Shown here: in pieces, positions 52,888 to 61,647 of the stretch
Layout of the letters: every line of letters starts with the position of its first letter
Position numbering within the stretch: position 1 is the stretch's first letter
From: Planktosalinus sp963975935
Lineage (GTDB): Bacteria; Bacteroidota; Bacteroidia; Flavobacteriales; Flavobacteriaceae
Reading direction: 5' to 3'
NCBI GenBank assembly: GCA_963975935.1
Contig: CAXBIQ010000003.1
Location: 211,943 to 275,942 of the forward strand
Length of the DNA stretch: 64,000 nucleotides
The notes under the pieces: generated by a model
The model's database searches: none
Seen by the model: only the letters and a program-made list of their open reading frames with translations
Told to the model about the DNA's origin: nothing
Program-made: the position numbers and the translations under genes

Positions 52888-52974
52888 TTTTTAATTTCGT
52901 TTTAGGATTGTTTTGAATGCTGAGCTAAAATACAAAATTTAAGACACCACTGAGAAGGTCAAAAAATAGAATGC

Positions 52975-53388
52975 CTACTCCCTCGCTGCTTCAGTTTTCT
53001 TGATTCCCTTTAAAACAATAATGCCTATTCTGGGCAAGATAAATGTGATACTCCCAAATAAGGTTGTTAAGAACGACACTTTAAGTCCGCTGCCCATTAC
53101 GCTGATGTTCTCCAAGGCTTCCACCGTGTCAAACGCTTCAATCAACCCGATAATGGAACCCAAAAGCCCAATAACCAATCCCAATATGCTTACTTCTGAG
53201 GTGAGGTTGATCATTTTTGCTGATTTTTGCGGGTTCTTTTTTAAATAAATAAAACCCAGCACCAGAAAGACCAAAGCGAGTAGAAAGCATATTAAAATAA
53301 GGGTCATAAAAAACGGCCCGCCTTCGCTAAACCGGTTCGCTATTTCAGTGAAAATGCTTCTGTTTTGTACAAGTGGTAGTGCTGTCAT
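52975..53388 (-). CDS. MotA/TolQ/ExbB proton-channel family protein
   Basis: A 137-residue membrane protein. The start is set at the ATG at 53388, since the upstream 37 residues do not look membrane-targeted. Three helices are seen (about 25-47, 65-85, 105-125). The central LTSEVSILGLVIGLLGSIIGLIEAF block of the family is visible in pieces. Such proteins form the stator of proton-driven machines with ExbD/TolR or MotB partners. No partner gene lies nearby, and it is shorter than most members. Confidence 0.75.
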   Translation of the reverse strand: MTALPLVQNRSIFTEIANRFSEGGPFFMTLILICFLLALVFLVLGFIYLKKNPQKSAKMINLTSEVSILGLVIGLLGSIIGLIEAFDTVEALENISVMGSGLKVSFLTTLFGSITFILPRIGIIVLKGIKKTEAARE

Positions 53389-53575
53389 ATCTTTGGTTTT
53401 AGTTAAACATACTTCAAACATACGCTTCATATCCCTTCCAATAACAAAAATGCGACAGATGACCTCTTTAGCAGGTTTTATAACAGGATGTAGAAACACC
53501 TGCTAATCCCGTCATTCGTCTACAAAATAGGTAGGGCTGTAAAAAAAGCAGTACTATTGTAAGAAGGTATCGTTT

Positions 53576-54628
53576 ATGATGGGCAAATTCATAGGAAAGA
53601 GACTAGTGCAAATCCTGCTGCATATCGTTTTTTGGTGTGGGGTATTGTTGTTTTATACCTATTTTTTTGGTGTGGACAGCAGTGATTTTAATTATGTATT
53701 ATCCTTCTCCTTGTTTTTAATGCCCATCACGATTGCGACTACATACGTCTCAATTTATAAACTCATCCCGGAATATTTAATGACCAAACGGTATTTTCTT
53801 TTTGGTTTGTATGCATTATACTCGCTGATTATTTCGAGCTATTTAATTGTCATATCGGTTTTTTTCGGACTGGTGTATCTCTCGGGGTTTGAATATTCTA
53901 ATATGGCTCCCATCAGCAGGAATATGGTTTTTGTTGCGGTTTCAGTATATCTGGTGGTGATTGTCGTAAGTGCTTTTAAGCTGTTGCAACTTAACCTGAA
54001 ACATACTGAAGAAACCAAGAGACTGGAACATAAAATTATAGAAACCCAACTCAAACTGAAGGAGCAGGAGTTAAATTACTTAAAAATGCAAATACACCCG
54101 CATTTCCTGTTCAACACTTTGAATACCATCTATGGTTTTGCTTTGAAGAAAGCCGATGAAACCCCAGAAATGCTCTTAAAACTTTCAAACCTCCTGGACT
54201 ATTTATTGTATCAGGCAGACAAACCGTTTGTGTCCATACAGGAAGAACTCAACCATATGCACGATTATATTGCGTTAGAGAAAATGCGCTTTCACGATAC
54301 ATTAAACATTTCCTTTACCACCCATAACATTCCCGAAGATTTAAAAATAGCCCCCATGCTTTTATTGCCGTTTGTTGAAAACAGCTTTAAACACGGGGTT
54401 ATTAAAAAGGGAAAACTCGATGTTATTATGGATATAAAATGCGAAAACAAAACCCTTTGTTTTTATATTGAAAATACACATTCCCCGGTGAACACCCCTC
54501 AAAAAGGGATTGGTCTGGAAAACATTCAAAAGCGTCTGGATTTAGTATATTACAACCAATATACTTTAGCTATTGACGATGAACATGACACGTTCAAAGT
54601 TGCTTTAACCTTAAACCTGAAAAGATAG
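53576..54628 (+). CDS. LytS/YehU-type sensor histidine kinase
   Basis: A 350-residue membrane kinase with four N-terminal helices (about 10-130), a coiled linker, and a His_kinase domain with acceptor His176 (IHPHFLFNTLN). A HATPase with the ENSFKHG N box and G-x-GLEN box follows. It is directly followed by a LytTR response regulator gene whose GTG start overlaps the TAG stop by one base. The pair is a typical LytS-LytR system. Confidence 0.95.
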   Translation: MMGKFIGKRLVQILLHIVFWCGVLLFYTYFFGVDSSDFNYVLSFSLFLMPITIATTYVSIYKLIPEYLMTKRYFLFGLYALYSLIISSYLIVISVFFGLVYLSGFEYSNMAPISRNMVFVAVSVYLVVIVVSAFKLLQLNLKHTEETKRLEHKIIETQLKLKEQELNYLKMQIHPHFLFNTLNTIYGFALKKADETPEMLLKLSNLLDYLLYQADKPFVSIQEELNHMHDYIALEKMRFHDTLNISFTTHNIPEDLKIAPMLLLPFVENSFKHGVIKKGKLDVIMDIKCENKTLCFYIENTHSPVNTPQKGIGLENIQKRLDLVYYNQYTLAIDDEHDTFKVALTLNLKR

Positions 54629-55344
54629 TGCCCCAAGAAAAATCCATAGCGTGCATTATTGTTGATGATGAATCCGTTGCGAGGGAAGTCATCGAGACAC
54701 ATCTGTCCAAAATACCGGGCATCACCCTTATGGGAAGCTATAACAATGCGATGGATGCGTTAATCTGTTTGCGGGAGCAGACCATCGATTTGGTATTTCT
54801 GGATATCAATATGCCCCACATATCAGGAATATCCTTTGCCAAATCCATTCCTAAAAACATCAAAATCATCTTCACGACCGCATACAGGGAGTATGCTGTT
54901 GAAGGATTTGAATTGCAGGCGGTAGACTACCTGCTCAAACCCATTTCATTTGACCGGATTTTAAAAGCCGTTACTATGTACCATGAAATTTATACTAATT
55001 TACATCAACATGAACTTAAACCACCACAGGACCATGAGTTTATGTTTGTAAGGGCCGACCGGAAAATGATCAAGATTGATTTTGATGATATCATTTATAT
55101 TGAAAGCTATGGTGATTATCTTAAAATTCACTTAGCCCTTGAAACCATCGTTACCCGAGAGACCATTAGTGCCATTGAGGCAAAATTGCCCGCTAAGAAG
55201 TTTTTAAGAATCCACCGCTCATTTATTATTGCCCTGAAACACATTTCCTCCTTTACCCATGAAGAAATCATTATTGATAATAAAGCCTTGTCTATCAGCA
55301 GGAGTTATAAAAAGGAAGTTCTGGATATTTTAGAAAAGTTTTGA
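54628..55344 (+). CDS. LytTR family response regulator
   Basis: A 238-residue regulator started by GTG, overlapping the kinase stop by one base. The receiver has acceptor Asp59, and the LytTR domain has the HRSFIIALKHISSFT segment. It is expected to bind DNA when phosphorylated by the kinase at 53576. Confidence 0.95.
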   Translation: MPQEKSIACIIVDDESVAREVIETHLSKIPGITLMGSYNNAMDALICLREQTIDLVFLDINMPHISGISFAKSIPKNIKIIFTTAYREYAVEGFELQAVDYLLKPISFDRILKAVTMYHEIYTNLHQHELKPPQDHEFMFVRADRKMIKIDFDDIIYIESYGDYLKIHLALETIVTRETISAIEAKLPAKKFLRIHRSFIIALKHISSFTHEEIIIDNKALSISRSYKKEVLDILEKF

Positions 55345-55499
55345 CTTGCTTGTTCTGAGTTTATCGAAGGGGAAAGGGCAGGCTGGTGTTTTTTACCCCA
55401 GTGATAACAGAGGAGGAAAATGTATCGAGATGCTTCCTGAGGATATGGATGCCAAAAACATTTTTTATTTTTTTATCCATGATTTAAAAATAAATCATA

Positions 55500-55516
55500 A
55501 CTTTGAAACTCAAAGT
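55500..55516. promoter_or_regulatory. Palindromic operator before the creD-locus membrane gene
   Basis: Perfect inverted repeat ACTTTGA-AAC-TCAAAGT. It overlaps a TAACTTTG -7 promoter box (55498-55505) and ends 7 bases before the start codon at 55524. A near copy precedes creD at 56469-56485, so it is the probable operator of the winged-helix regulator at 56147. Confidence 0.7.
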
Positions 55517-55523
55517 ACTTTAT

Positions 55524-56150
55524 ATGAAAGCAGAACAGGAATATATCAATGATTTGAAAGAGATTCGCTCCATGATGGAACGCTCTACACGGTTTTTATC
55601 ACTTACCGGCTGGTCCGGGATTATGGCCGGGGTCTATGCCCTTACAGGAGCTTTTGTAGCATATACTTTATATTACGAAAGCAACGAGCAACTTATATAT
55701 AACACCATGGATGTTGCCCAAATGACCGGCAACTCCCTGCAATTTTTTCTGCTGGCCGCTGCGGTACTGGTCCTGGCAGTGGGTACAGCGATATTTTTAT
55801 CCTGGAAGAAATCCGCTAAAACAGGGGAGAAACTTTGGAATGCTGCTGCCCGCAGGCTCGCAATCAACTTGATGATTCCGTTGGTAAGTGGAGGCGTGTT
55901 TATTCTTATTTTGTTCTCCAAGGGTTTGTTTGGCTTGATAGCACCGGTAAGCCTCATTTTTTACGGACTGGCCTTAGTCAATGCGAGTAAATTTACCTTT
56001 GAGGAAGTTAAATATTTTGGTATGATTGAAATAGTACTCGGTCTTATTGCAGCTTATTTTATTGGATACGGACTCTTATTCTGGGCTATAGGATTTGGAT
56101 TCCTACATATTGTCTATGGAGTTTATATGCACCTGAAGTACGAACGATGA
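55524..56150 (+). CDS. Membrane protein upstream of winged-helix regulator and creD
   Basis: A 208-residue membrane protein with five or six helices, starting at the ATG at 55524. Sequence starts as a soluble helical segment (KAEQEYINDLKEIRSMMERSTRF), then membrane helices. No enzyme motif. It overlaps the regulator gene by four bases (ATGA). This order is recurrent in Bacteroidota creD loci. Probably a sensor or envelope-stress protein. Confidence 0.8.
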   Translation: MKAEQEYINDLKEIRSMMERSTRFLSLTGWSGIMAGVYALTGAFVAYTLYYESNEQLIYNTMDVAQMTGNSLQFFLLAAAVLVLAVGTAIFLSWKKSAKTGEKLWNAAARRLAINLMIPLVSGGVFILILFSKGLFGLIAPVSLIFYGLALVNASKFTFEEVKYFGMIEIVLGLIAAYFIGYGLLFWAIGFGFLHIVYGVYMHLKYER

Positions 56151-56449
56151 AAAATATAATTGACAATTTGCACAAGGCTTTTGAAAGCAGGGTCCGGCTG
56201 GGGATTATGTCCTCACTGGCGGTGAACGATTCCCTGGACTTCTCGGCACTCAAGGAATACCTTGAGGTGACTGACGGTAACCTGGCATCTCATATAAAAG
56301 CGCTACAAAAAGAAGGTTTCCTGGGCGTACATAAATCATTCATTGATAATAAACCCAATACCCGTTACAGGATCACGCCTGCAGGAAAAAAAGCTTTTGA
56401 AGCCCACTTAAACGCACTCGAAAAATTAATCAAATCCCAAAATAAATAA
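56147..56449 (+). CDS. Winged helix-turn-helix transcriptional regulator
   Basis: A 100-residue regulator with a single winged helix of the HTH_34 type. The recognition region is SRVRLGIMSSLAVND...DFSALKEYLEVTDGNLASHIKALQKEGFL in pieces, with a wing TRYRITPAGKKAF. No effector domain. It probably represses the locus by binding the 17-base palindromes before the first gene and creD. Confidence 0.92.
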   Translation: MKNIIDNLHKAFESRVRLGIMSSLAVNDSLDFSALKEYLEVTDGNLASHIKALQKEGFLGVHKSFIDNKPNTRYRITPAGKKAFEAHLNALEKLIKSQNK

Positions 56450-56468
56450 CCTTTTTTTTTAACCCAAA

Positions 56469-56485
56469 ACTTTGAAATACAAAGT
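56469..56485. promoter_or_regulatory. Palindromic operator before creD
   Basis: ACTTTGA-AAT-ACAAAGT, with one mismatch between the arms. It is the same 17-base site as 55500-55516 and lies 18 bases before the creD start. The distance and match suggest the same regulator controls both genes. Confidence 0.65.
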
Positions 56486-56503
56486 ACTTTTAAATTAATT
56501 AAT

Positions 56504-57850
56504 ATGGAAACAGAAAACAAAAATTACCTGGAACGGATTGGCCAATCCATAAAGCGTTCGGTTACCTTAAAGCTATTTTCTATCTTTATTCTGATGATGC
56601 TGTTGCTCATTCCACTGTCGTTTGTGGAATCGTTGATAGAAGAACGGCAGCAATTAAGGGAAGTCGCCATTACCGAAGTGAGCAATAAATGGGCCAACGA
56701 TCAGGAGGTGTATGGACCCATACTCACCATACCTGTAAGCCGGCGCATTGTTTCAGATGATGTGGTCAAGGTCATCAGGGACGAGCTGCACATTCTCCCT
56801 TCAGACCTTGAAGTAAAGGGGGCCGTAAGCCCCAAAACCCTTCACCGTGGAATTTATGAAGTGGCCGTCTATGATGCCCGATTATCGTTTTCAGGCCGGT
56901 TTGACAGCCTGACCCATTACCTGAATGAATTCAGTGAGCTTGAGGCGCATTATGAAGATGCGTTCCTCACCGTGCATGTTTCAGACCTGCGCGGTATCAA
57001 AGAAAAAGTACTGGTTCGCTGGAACGACCTCACGAAAGAAGTTACCCCCGGTTCGGGCATCCCGGCGATTATTTCTTCCGGGGTAACCGTAAAACATATC
57101 CTTGATGCTGATCCTGCTGCCGAAAATTCATTTAATTTTGATTTGGACCTGCAGGGCAGTCAGTTTCTGGGCTTTGTACCCCTGGGCAAAGAGACCCGGG
57201 TGGCTATTTCATCAGACTGGCAGGATCCCGGATTTGACGGTGCTTTTTTACCTGTCGAACGCGAGGTAAGCGATGCCGGGTTTACCGCCCGGTGGAAGGT
57301 ACTCGAACTCAACCGGAATTATCCGCAATTTTGGTTGGGCAACAGGAATACCGGGGATTTGAAACAATCAGCTTTTGGGGTCAATCTTTTGTTACCTGCA
57401 AATGACTACCGGAAATCCATGCGTTCGGTGAAATATGCTTTGCTGGCCATATCACTAACCTTTCTCACCTTCTTTTTGGTGGAAATTTTTAACAGGCGGA
57501 AACTGCACCCCTTACAGTATATCATGATTGGGTTGGCACTGGTATTGTTTTATACACTGCTGGTTTCCATTTCTGAACATACAAATTTCAATACGGCTTA
57601 CCTGATTTCCGGGATCACCATTATCAGCATCATCGCGCTCTATGCACGGGCTATTTTACAAAGTACAAAACAAACCCTGGTGCTGGTCATCATTCTTTGT
57701 TTTACTTATGCTTTTGTGTATGTAACCCTGCAGCTTCAGGATTATGCCTTGCTGATTGGCAGCATTGGTTTAACAGCCATACTGGCATTTACCATGTACA
57801 TCACCCGAAAGATCAACTGGTATTCCTTGAGTTCCGGGAAACAAGGGTAG
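56504..57850 (+). CDS. creD: Inner membrane protein CreD
   Basis: A 448-residue inner membrane protein of the CreD (cell-envelope integrity) family. One helix lies near 25-45, a large periplasmic domain follows (about 50-305) with the family pattern EVSNKWANDQEVYGPILTIPV in parts, and then about five helices end the protein. In gammaproteobacteria CreD responds to envelope stress. In Bacteroidota it is linked, as here, to a small wHTH regulator rather than to CreBC. Confidence 0.92.
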   Translation: METENKNYLERIGQSIKRSVTLKLFSIFILMMLLLIPLSFVESLIEERQQLREVAITEVSNKWANDQEVYGPILTIPVSRRIVSDDVVKVIRDELHILPSDLEVKGAVSPKTLHRGIYEVAVYDARLSFSGRFDSLTHYLNEFSELEAHYEDAFLTVHVSDLRGIKEKVLVRWNDLTKEVTPGSGIPAIISSGVTVKHILDADPAAENSFNFDLDLQGSQFLGFVPLGKETRVAISSDWQDPGFDGAFLPVEREVSDAGFTARWKVLELNRNYPQFWLGNRNTGDLKQSAFGVNLLLPANDYRKSMRSVKYALLAISLTFLTFFLVEIFNRRKLHPLQYIMIGLALVLFYTLLVSISEHTNFNTAYLISGITIISIIALYARAILQSTKQTLVLVIILCFTYAFVYVTLQLQDYALLIGSIGLTAILAFTMYITRKINWYSLSSGKQG

Positions 57851-58066
57851 CCACACCTATGACTTCAAGACATAAGACGGGTTTTGACCGGGTTTTACGT
57901 CTTTAGGGTTTTATCTCCCGAAGTTTTAACGAAGGGTCCCGTGGGCCGGTGTTTTGCTGAGACACAAAGCAATATGTATTGAGATACAGGGGCAGACGCA
58001 ACAACTATATTTTAACCACATAAAATACTATAACAACAAATGTATCACCAATAAAAATCAACTCTT

Positions 58067-58351
58067 ATGAAAAACAAACGCTTTTTTTTTATCCTCAGTG
58101 CAGTAGGAATACTTCTGCTCATTCCTTTGATTGCCATGAAATTCACTTCTGAAGTAGATTGGGACGGGAGGGATTTTCTTATTATGGGAATCCTGTTACT
58201 GGGCACCGGCACAGTATGTGAGCTCGTTCTGCGAACAGTAAAACGCACAACCAACAGGCTTCTTATCTGTGCAGGTGTATTCCTGGCGTTCTTGCTCATC
58301 TGGGCAGAACTTGCCGTGGGTATTTTCGGTTCGCCGTTTGCGGGGTCTTAA
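58067..58351 (+). CDS. Small membrane protein
   Basis: A 94-residue protein with three membrane helices (about 6-24, 38-56 and 65-85) and no soluble domain. The order helix-WDGRDFLIMG-helix is seen in small proteins near creD or regulators in Flavobacteriia. Function unknown. Confidence 0.7.
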   Translation: MKNKRFFFILSAVGILLLIPLIAMKFTSEVDWDGRDFLIMGILLLGTGTVCELVLRTVKRTTNRLLICAGVFLAFLLIWAELAVGIFGSPFAGS

Positions 58352-58402
58352 TAAAAAAAGGAAGCTCAAACCCTTCTGTAATTGCAACGCTGTGTTGTTT
58401 TT

Positions 58403-58795
58403 TTAAAAGAGGCGTTTGAGCTCCCCTTTTCTTTTGATCAGGTTTTTATAATCCCACTGTAGGGTTCTTGCTTTTTCCAGCCAGCGCTTTACATCTTCGG
58501 TCTTTATTTGTTCCACGTTTGTATAACGAATGGAGGCATCTTTGAATTTGCCCGTTCCCGGATTCAAGCTTTCTTCATCAAAACCCGCCCCACTCCAGAA
58601 GAACAAACGGATGCATCCTTTTAGTTTGCTGTAGCCCACGATTGGGTTCCCGTCCAAAAACCAAACAGGATGGGCGTGCCAAATTTGATGCGTTGCTTCC
58701 GGCAGGCTTTGGGTAATGAGTCCATACAATACATCACAAATTTCTTTCTCCTCCTGTGTTTGGGCATCGTTAAACGCCTTGATTTCTTTTTTCAT
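58403..58795 (-). CDS. DUF1801 family protein
   Basis: A 130-residue soluble protein of the DUF1801 family (YdhG-like). The pattern E-x-x-HQIWHAHPVWFLDGNPIVGYS and the later RLFFWSGAGFDEESL segment are typical. No catalytic motif known. Converges with the small membrane-protein gene. Confidence 0.85.
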   Translation of the reverse strand: MKKEIKAFNDAQTQEEKEICDVLYGLITQSLPEATHQIWHAHPVWFLDGNPIVGYSKLKGCIRLFFWSGAGFDEESLNPGTGKFKDASIRYTNVEQIKTEDVKRWLEKARTLQWDYKNLIKRKGELKRLF

Positions 58796-58825
58796 TTTAA
58801 GCTGATTAAGAAATAGAAATACATA

Positions 58826-59281
58826 TTACAATTTAGTAGCATTCATTTTCTTTATTCCAAAGCCCACAGGTGCCATAAGTTTTCCAGAATCATACATATT
58901 GATAAAGATGGAAACAGTGTCCTTTGATCCTTCCCATACTACCCTGTAATTATCGAGCATAACCTTATCTCCAAAAATTGCTTTATCACTTTTAATGGGG
59001 CAACAACTGCCTGCGCGATAATATGAAATTGGCTCTCCATTTGGACCTGTTAAAGCGTTCAAATACCTTCTTTCATTGAGAGGGCCTTCAGAAGTTCCAA
59101 CACCCCCAACTTCCACAGGGTTTTCAGGTGTTAACCCATAGGTTTTATCTTTAGATACTGCTGTTACCAGAAATGTCCTGTCATCTATAAGGGTTTGTTT
59201 GTGATCTTTAGAAATATTCCTGGTGGTCGAACAGGAAAGTAAGCTAAAAAGCATACAGGTAAGCAGTACTAGGTTTTTCAT
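58826..59281 (-). CDS. Lipoprotein of unknown family
   Basis: A 151-residue lipoprotein starting at the ATG at 59281, with a leader ending in LLSC (Cys17). The mature part has several Gly and strand patterns and two adjacent Cys (SCCPIKS, about residue 100) suggestive of a metal or disulfide site. I do not recognise the domain. Confidence 0.7.
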   Translation of the reverse strand: MKNLVLLTCMLFSLLSCSTTRNISKDHKQTLIDDRTFLVTAVSKDKTYGLTPENPVEVGGVGTSEGPLNERRYLNALTGPNGEPISYYRAGSCCPIKSDKAIFGDKVMLDNYRVVWEGSKDTVSIFINMYDSGKLMAPVGFGIKKMNATKL

Positions 59282-59347
59282 ATGTATGTTATTGAATGTT
59301 AATCGCGAAGACAAGCCGTGGCTTAAAGTCACTTTTTCAACCTTTTT

Positions 59348-60262
59348 CTAGAAATCTCTGATAGCTCTGTGGTTTGTTAAATCATTTTTATCTAAATCCC
59401 AAGTATTTCCATTGTTGGTCTGTAGTGTTACAAATTTTCTGATGTTTACTGAAGATTGTGTTGAACTTGATAATAAAGTGGTGTTAATATCTCCCAGATT
59501 TTGACTAATTAGATTTGTATAAACCAATTCTAACTCACCAATAGATGGTAAATACCAATCATCAAAACCATTGTAACTTAAATCGTCACAATTTTTAGCT
59601 GCAACATCACCGGTAGCTATGACAACATCTGTGCATTGACTTGGATTGTTGTAATAATCAATAGAATCGTGAAATGCCAAAATTAAATTTGAATTTTCCT
59701 GGCCGGTTCCAACTGCCGACGAAGTTCCTGAAACACTGGCTATAGGGCAACCCCATTGAGACTGGAATTCGGTTGATATCGGGGCAATTTCTTTTCCGTG
59801 AATTCCATTTGAATCAACTTGAAAAACGAAACCACCTCCGGGACCAATATCTCCTATTGCGTAGGTAATTGCGGGTTCTAAAGTGGTAAAAGAGACTTCA
59901 TCCCCATAAGATAGTCCAATCTCATTAATAGCATAGGCTTTGACATAGTATACAGTATTTGGCGATAAATCAGTCATATTTGAGGTGTATTCATCCATCT
60001 CGATCTCATTTATTACTTTTGAATTATCAATTGTAGGGTTTGGTTCTGTATTCCATACAATACCTTTTTCAATAATTTGTGAGCCACCATTATCACTAAT
60101 ATTACCACCACTTGTGGCACTTTCAACTGATATGTTTGTGATGCTTAAGGTTGTTAATGCGGGAATCGTTGTATTTTCAACTGTTGATTCATCATTTGAA
60201 TCACACCCTGCAAATAATAAGGATGATAAGATTGTAATTTTAAAAAGTTGTCTTGTAATCAT
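59348..60262 (-). CDS. Lipoprotein with FN3-like and DUF1566 domains
   Basis: A 304-residue lipoprotein. The leader ends in SLLFAGC (Cys20). A beta-sandwich (fibronectin III-like, about 35-130) follows, with the GGNISDNGGSQIIEKGIVWN pattern in parts, then a DUF1566 domain (about 140-303) with GFDDWYLPSIGEL. Such proteins are surface-exposed in Bacteroidota. Ligand unknown. Confidence 0.85.
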   Translation of the reverse strand: MITRQLFKITILSSLLFAGCDSNDESTVENTTIPALTTLSITNISVESATSGGNISDNGGSQIIEKGIVWNTEPNPTIDNSKVINEIEMDEYTSNMTDLSPNTVYYVKAYAINEIGLSYGDEVSFTTLEPAITYAIGDIGPGGGFVFQVDSNGIHGKEIAPISTEFQSQWGCPIASVSGTSSAVGTGQENSNLILAFHDSIDYYNNPSQCTDVVIATGDVAAKNCDDLSYNGFDDWYLPSIGELELVYTNLISQNLGDINTTLLSSSTQSSVNIRKFVTLQTNNGNTWDLDKNDLTNHRAIRDF

Positions 60263-60572
60263 TGATTTAAGTTGTTTGGTTATTATTAATGTTTGTAACG
60301 TGCTGTTAGATGCTAAAGATAGTTTTTAATTATATAAGGGTACTGTTAACCCTTTTTAGGGGTGTTTAAAAAAACTAAGATATGGTTTTTAAGTGAACGG
60401 TGACAGATAACTTTGGGATATGGGGGATTTGATAATAAATAAAGGGTGCGAAGTTATAAACTTGGCACAGTGGGGGCTATTCCGGTTTGAATGTTCTGTT
60501 TTATGGAATTACTTTCATGTAGCCCGCTTTTACCGGAGATGCCCGGTTACAGAATTTTAATGGAAGTTTCTT
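60263..60572. other. Intergenic region, no gene seen
   Basis: 310 bases between two minus-strand genes. No terminator or gene of note; a TATCTTTA box at 60314-60321 is a one-mismatch -7 candidate for the lipoprotein gene. Confidence 0.4.
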
Positions 60573-61229
60573 TTATGTTGATTTGAGTATGGATTCGATG
60601 TGCAGCTTTAGTTGCTTGGAATCCTTAACGATCATTTCATAGTTTTTCACCTTTTGGTCTATCAATGATTCATACACAATAAGTTTGTTTCTTAAAATAA
60701 CCAATTCATTTTTATTCAGTATTTCCATTTCTGACATATCCACGTTGTTCGTGAACCAGGTCAGCAATTCGTTTGTAAAAAAATCAACTTGATATTCCCC
60801 TTTCGTCAAACTCTCCACAACTAAGCCCTCGTAAAAATCAGATATCTTTTTTTGGAGCGCTAAATCTTCAATGAGCCTTAATTTGCCCGACGACTTCATC
60901 GAGCTGTATGTCGACGTGGTTGGGGAGAAATTCTCAACTATAAAAATTGTTGACAGTTGATCACTAACCCCCTCTAAACTGTCTGTCAACAATAGGTTTA
61001 ACAAATTCCCCACTTTTTCCTGATGTTGGATATTCACAGGGATATGATACTTTTCATAGGTTTCAATATCCTCTGAAAGATCGTTCACCAAAGAATTCAT
61101 CAATATCTGGCTTTCATTTCTATCTTGTTTTATTTTTGCTCTTTCATTGATATAAAAAGCCAGGTATACACCCAAAATTACCGCCAGAAAATTAAATATG
61201 TGATTTTGCCAGTTGTATTTTCTTTTCAT
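60573..61229 (-). CDS. DUF6090-like membrane protein
   Basis: A 218-residue protein with a single N-terminal membrane helix (about 10-27) and a helical extracytoplasmic domain resembling the DUF6090 proteins at 28.8-31.1 kb. The pattern includes a SSGKLRLIEDLALQKKISDFYEG stretch found in those proteins. The basic MIKFF head is absent and the opening differs. It probably belongs to the same superfamily in another subgroup. Confidence 0.75.
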   Translation of the reverse strand: MKRKYNWQNHIFNFLAVILGVYLAFYINERAKIKQDRNESQILMNSLVNDLSEDIETYEKYHIPVNIQHQEKVGNLLNLLLTDSLEGVSDQLSTIFIVENFSPTTSTYSSMKSSGKLRLIEDLALQKKISDFYEGLVVESLTKGEYQVDFFTNELLTWFTNNVDMSEMEILNKNELVILRNKLIVYESLIDQKVKNYEMIVKDSKQLKLHIESILKST

Positions 61230-61647
61230 TTTGTTTAATCATTTAGCCTTCAATTTGTTTATATGCGGGACATTATCCTTCTTACAGGTCAATTCGGCAT
61301 GCTATGCCTTAGTTTTACTTTTTTTTATATTGGGTTAAATTACGGAAATAAATTAAATTTTTAACCGCTGTATCGTTGGGTGCAGTTTTGACTTCTTGCA
61401 CTATACTATGATTGCAGCGCGGGCTTATAAACCTGAAGGTCCGGCAGGCAGGTATCCGCATCAAGCGGATGTACTGAGGAGTGGACCTGACACCCAGTAT
61501 CCTGTCGGGTTTATCCCGGGGAGCTAGTCAGAGCCAGCAAAGACTGCAGTAAGCTGTAACGTCAAGCCAAAGAAGCCTGCGTTTATATATCTACAAAAAT
61601 GAGAGCCCTTCAAGCTCTCATTTTCATCATTTATCTGTAATATATCT
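61230..61647. other. Intergenic region with nested inverted repeats
   Basis: About 420 bases with a GC-rich island at 61413-61560. AGGTCC (61437-61442) pairs with GGACCT (61483-61488) around an inner hairpin ATCCGC/GCGGAT (61454-61470). The left arm shares CCGGCAGGCAGGTA with the DUF6090 insert at 30226-30246. It is either a REP-like composite or a structured RNA. Confidence 0.45.
61596..61624. terminator. Terminator after the S9 peptidase gene
   Basis: A perfect hairpin AAAATGAGAGC/GCTCTCATTTT with a 7-base loop, 24 bases downstream of the peptidase stop on the minus strand. Confidence 0.85.

Noticed and set aside
55346..55552. Short plus-strand reading frame after the LytTR gene (MLVLSLSKG...)
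   Set aside because: It begins in a dispersed repeat-like sequence (TTCTGAGTTTATCGAAGG) and runs into the operator and start of the next gene. Composition and overlap argue against a real gene.
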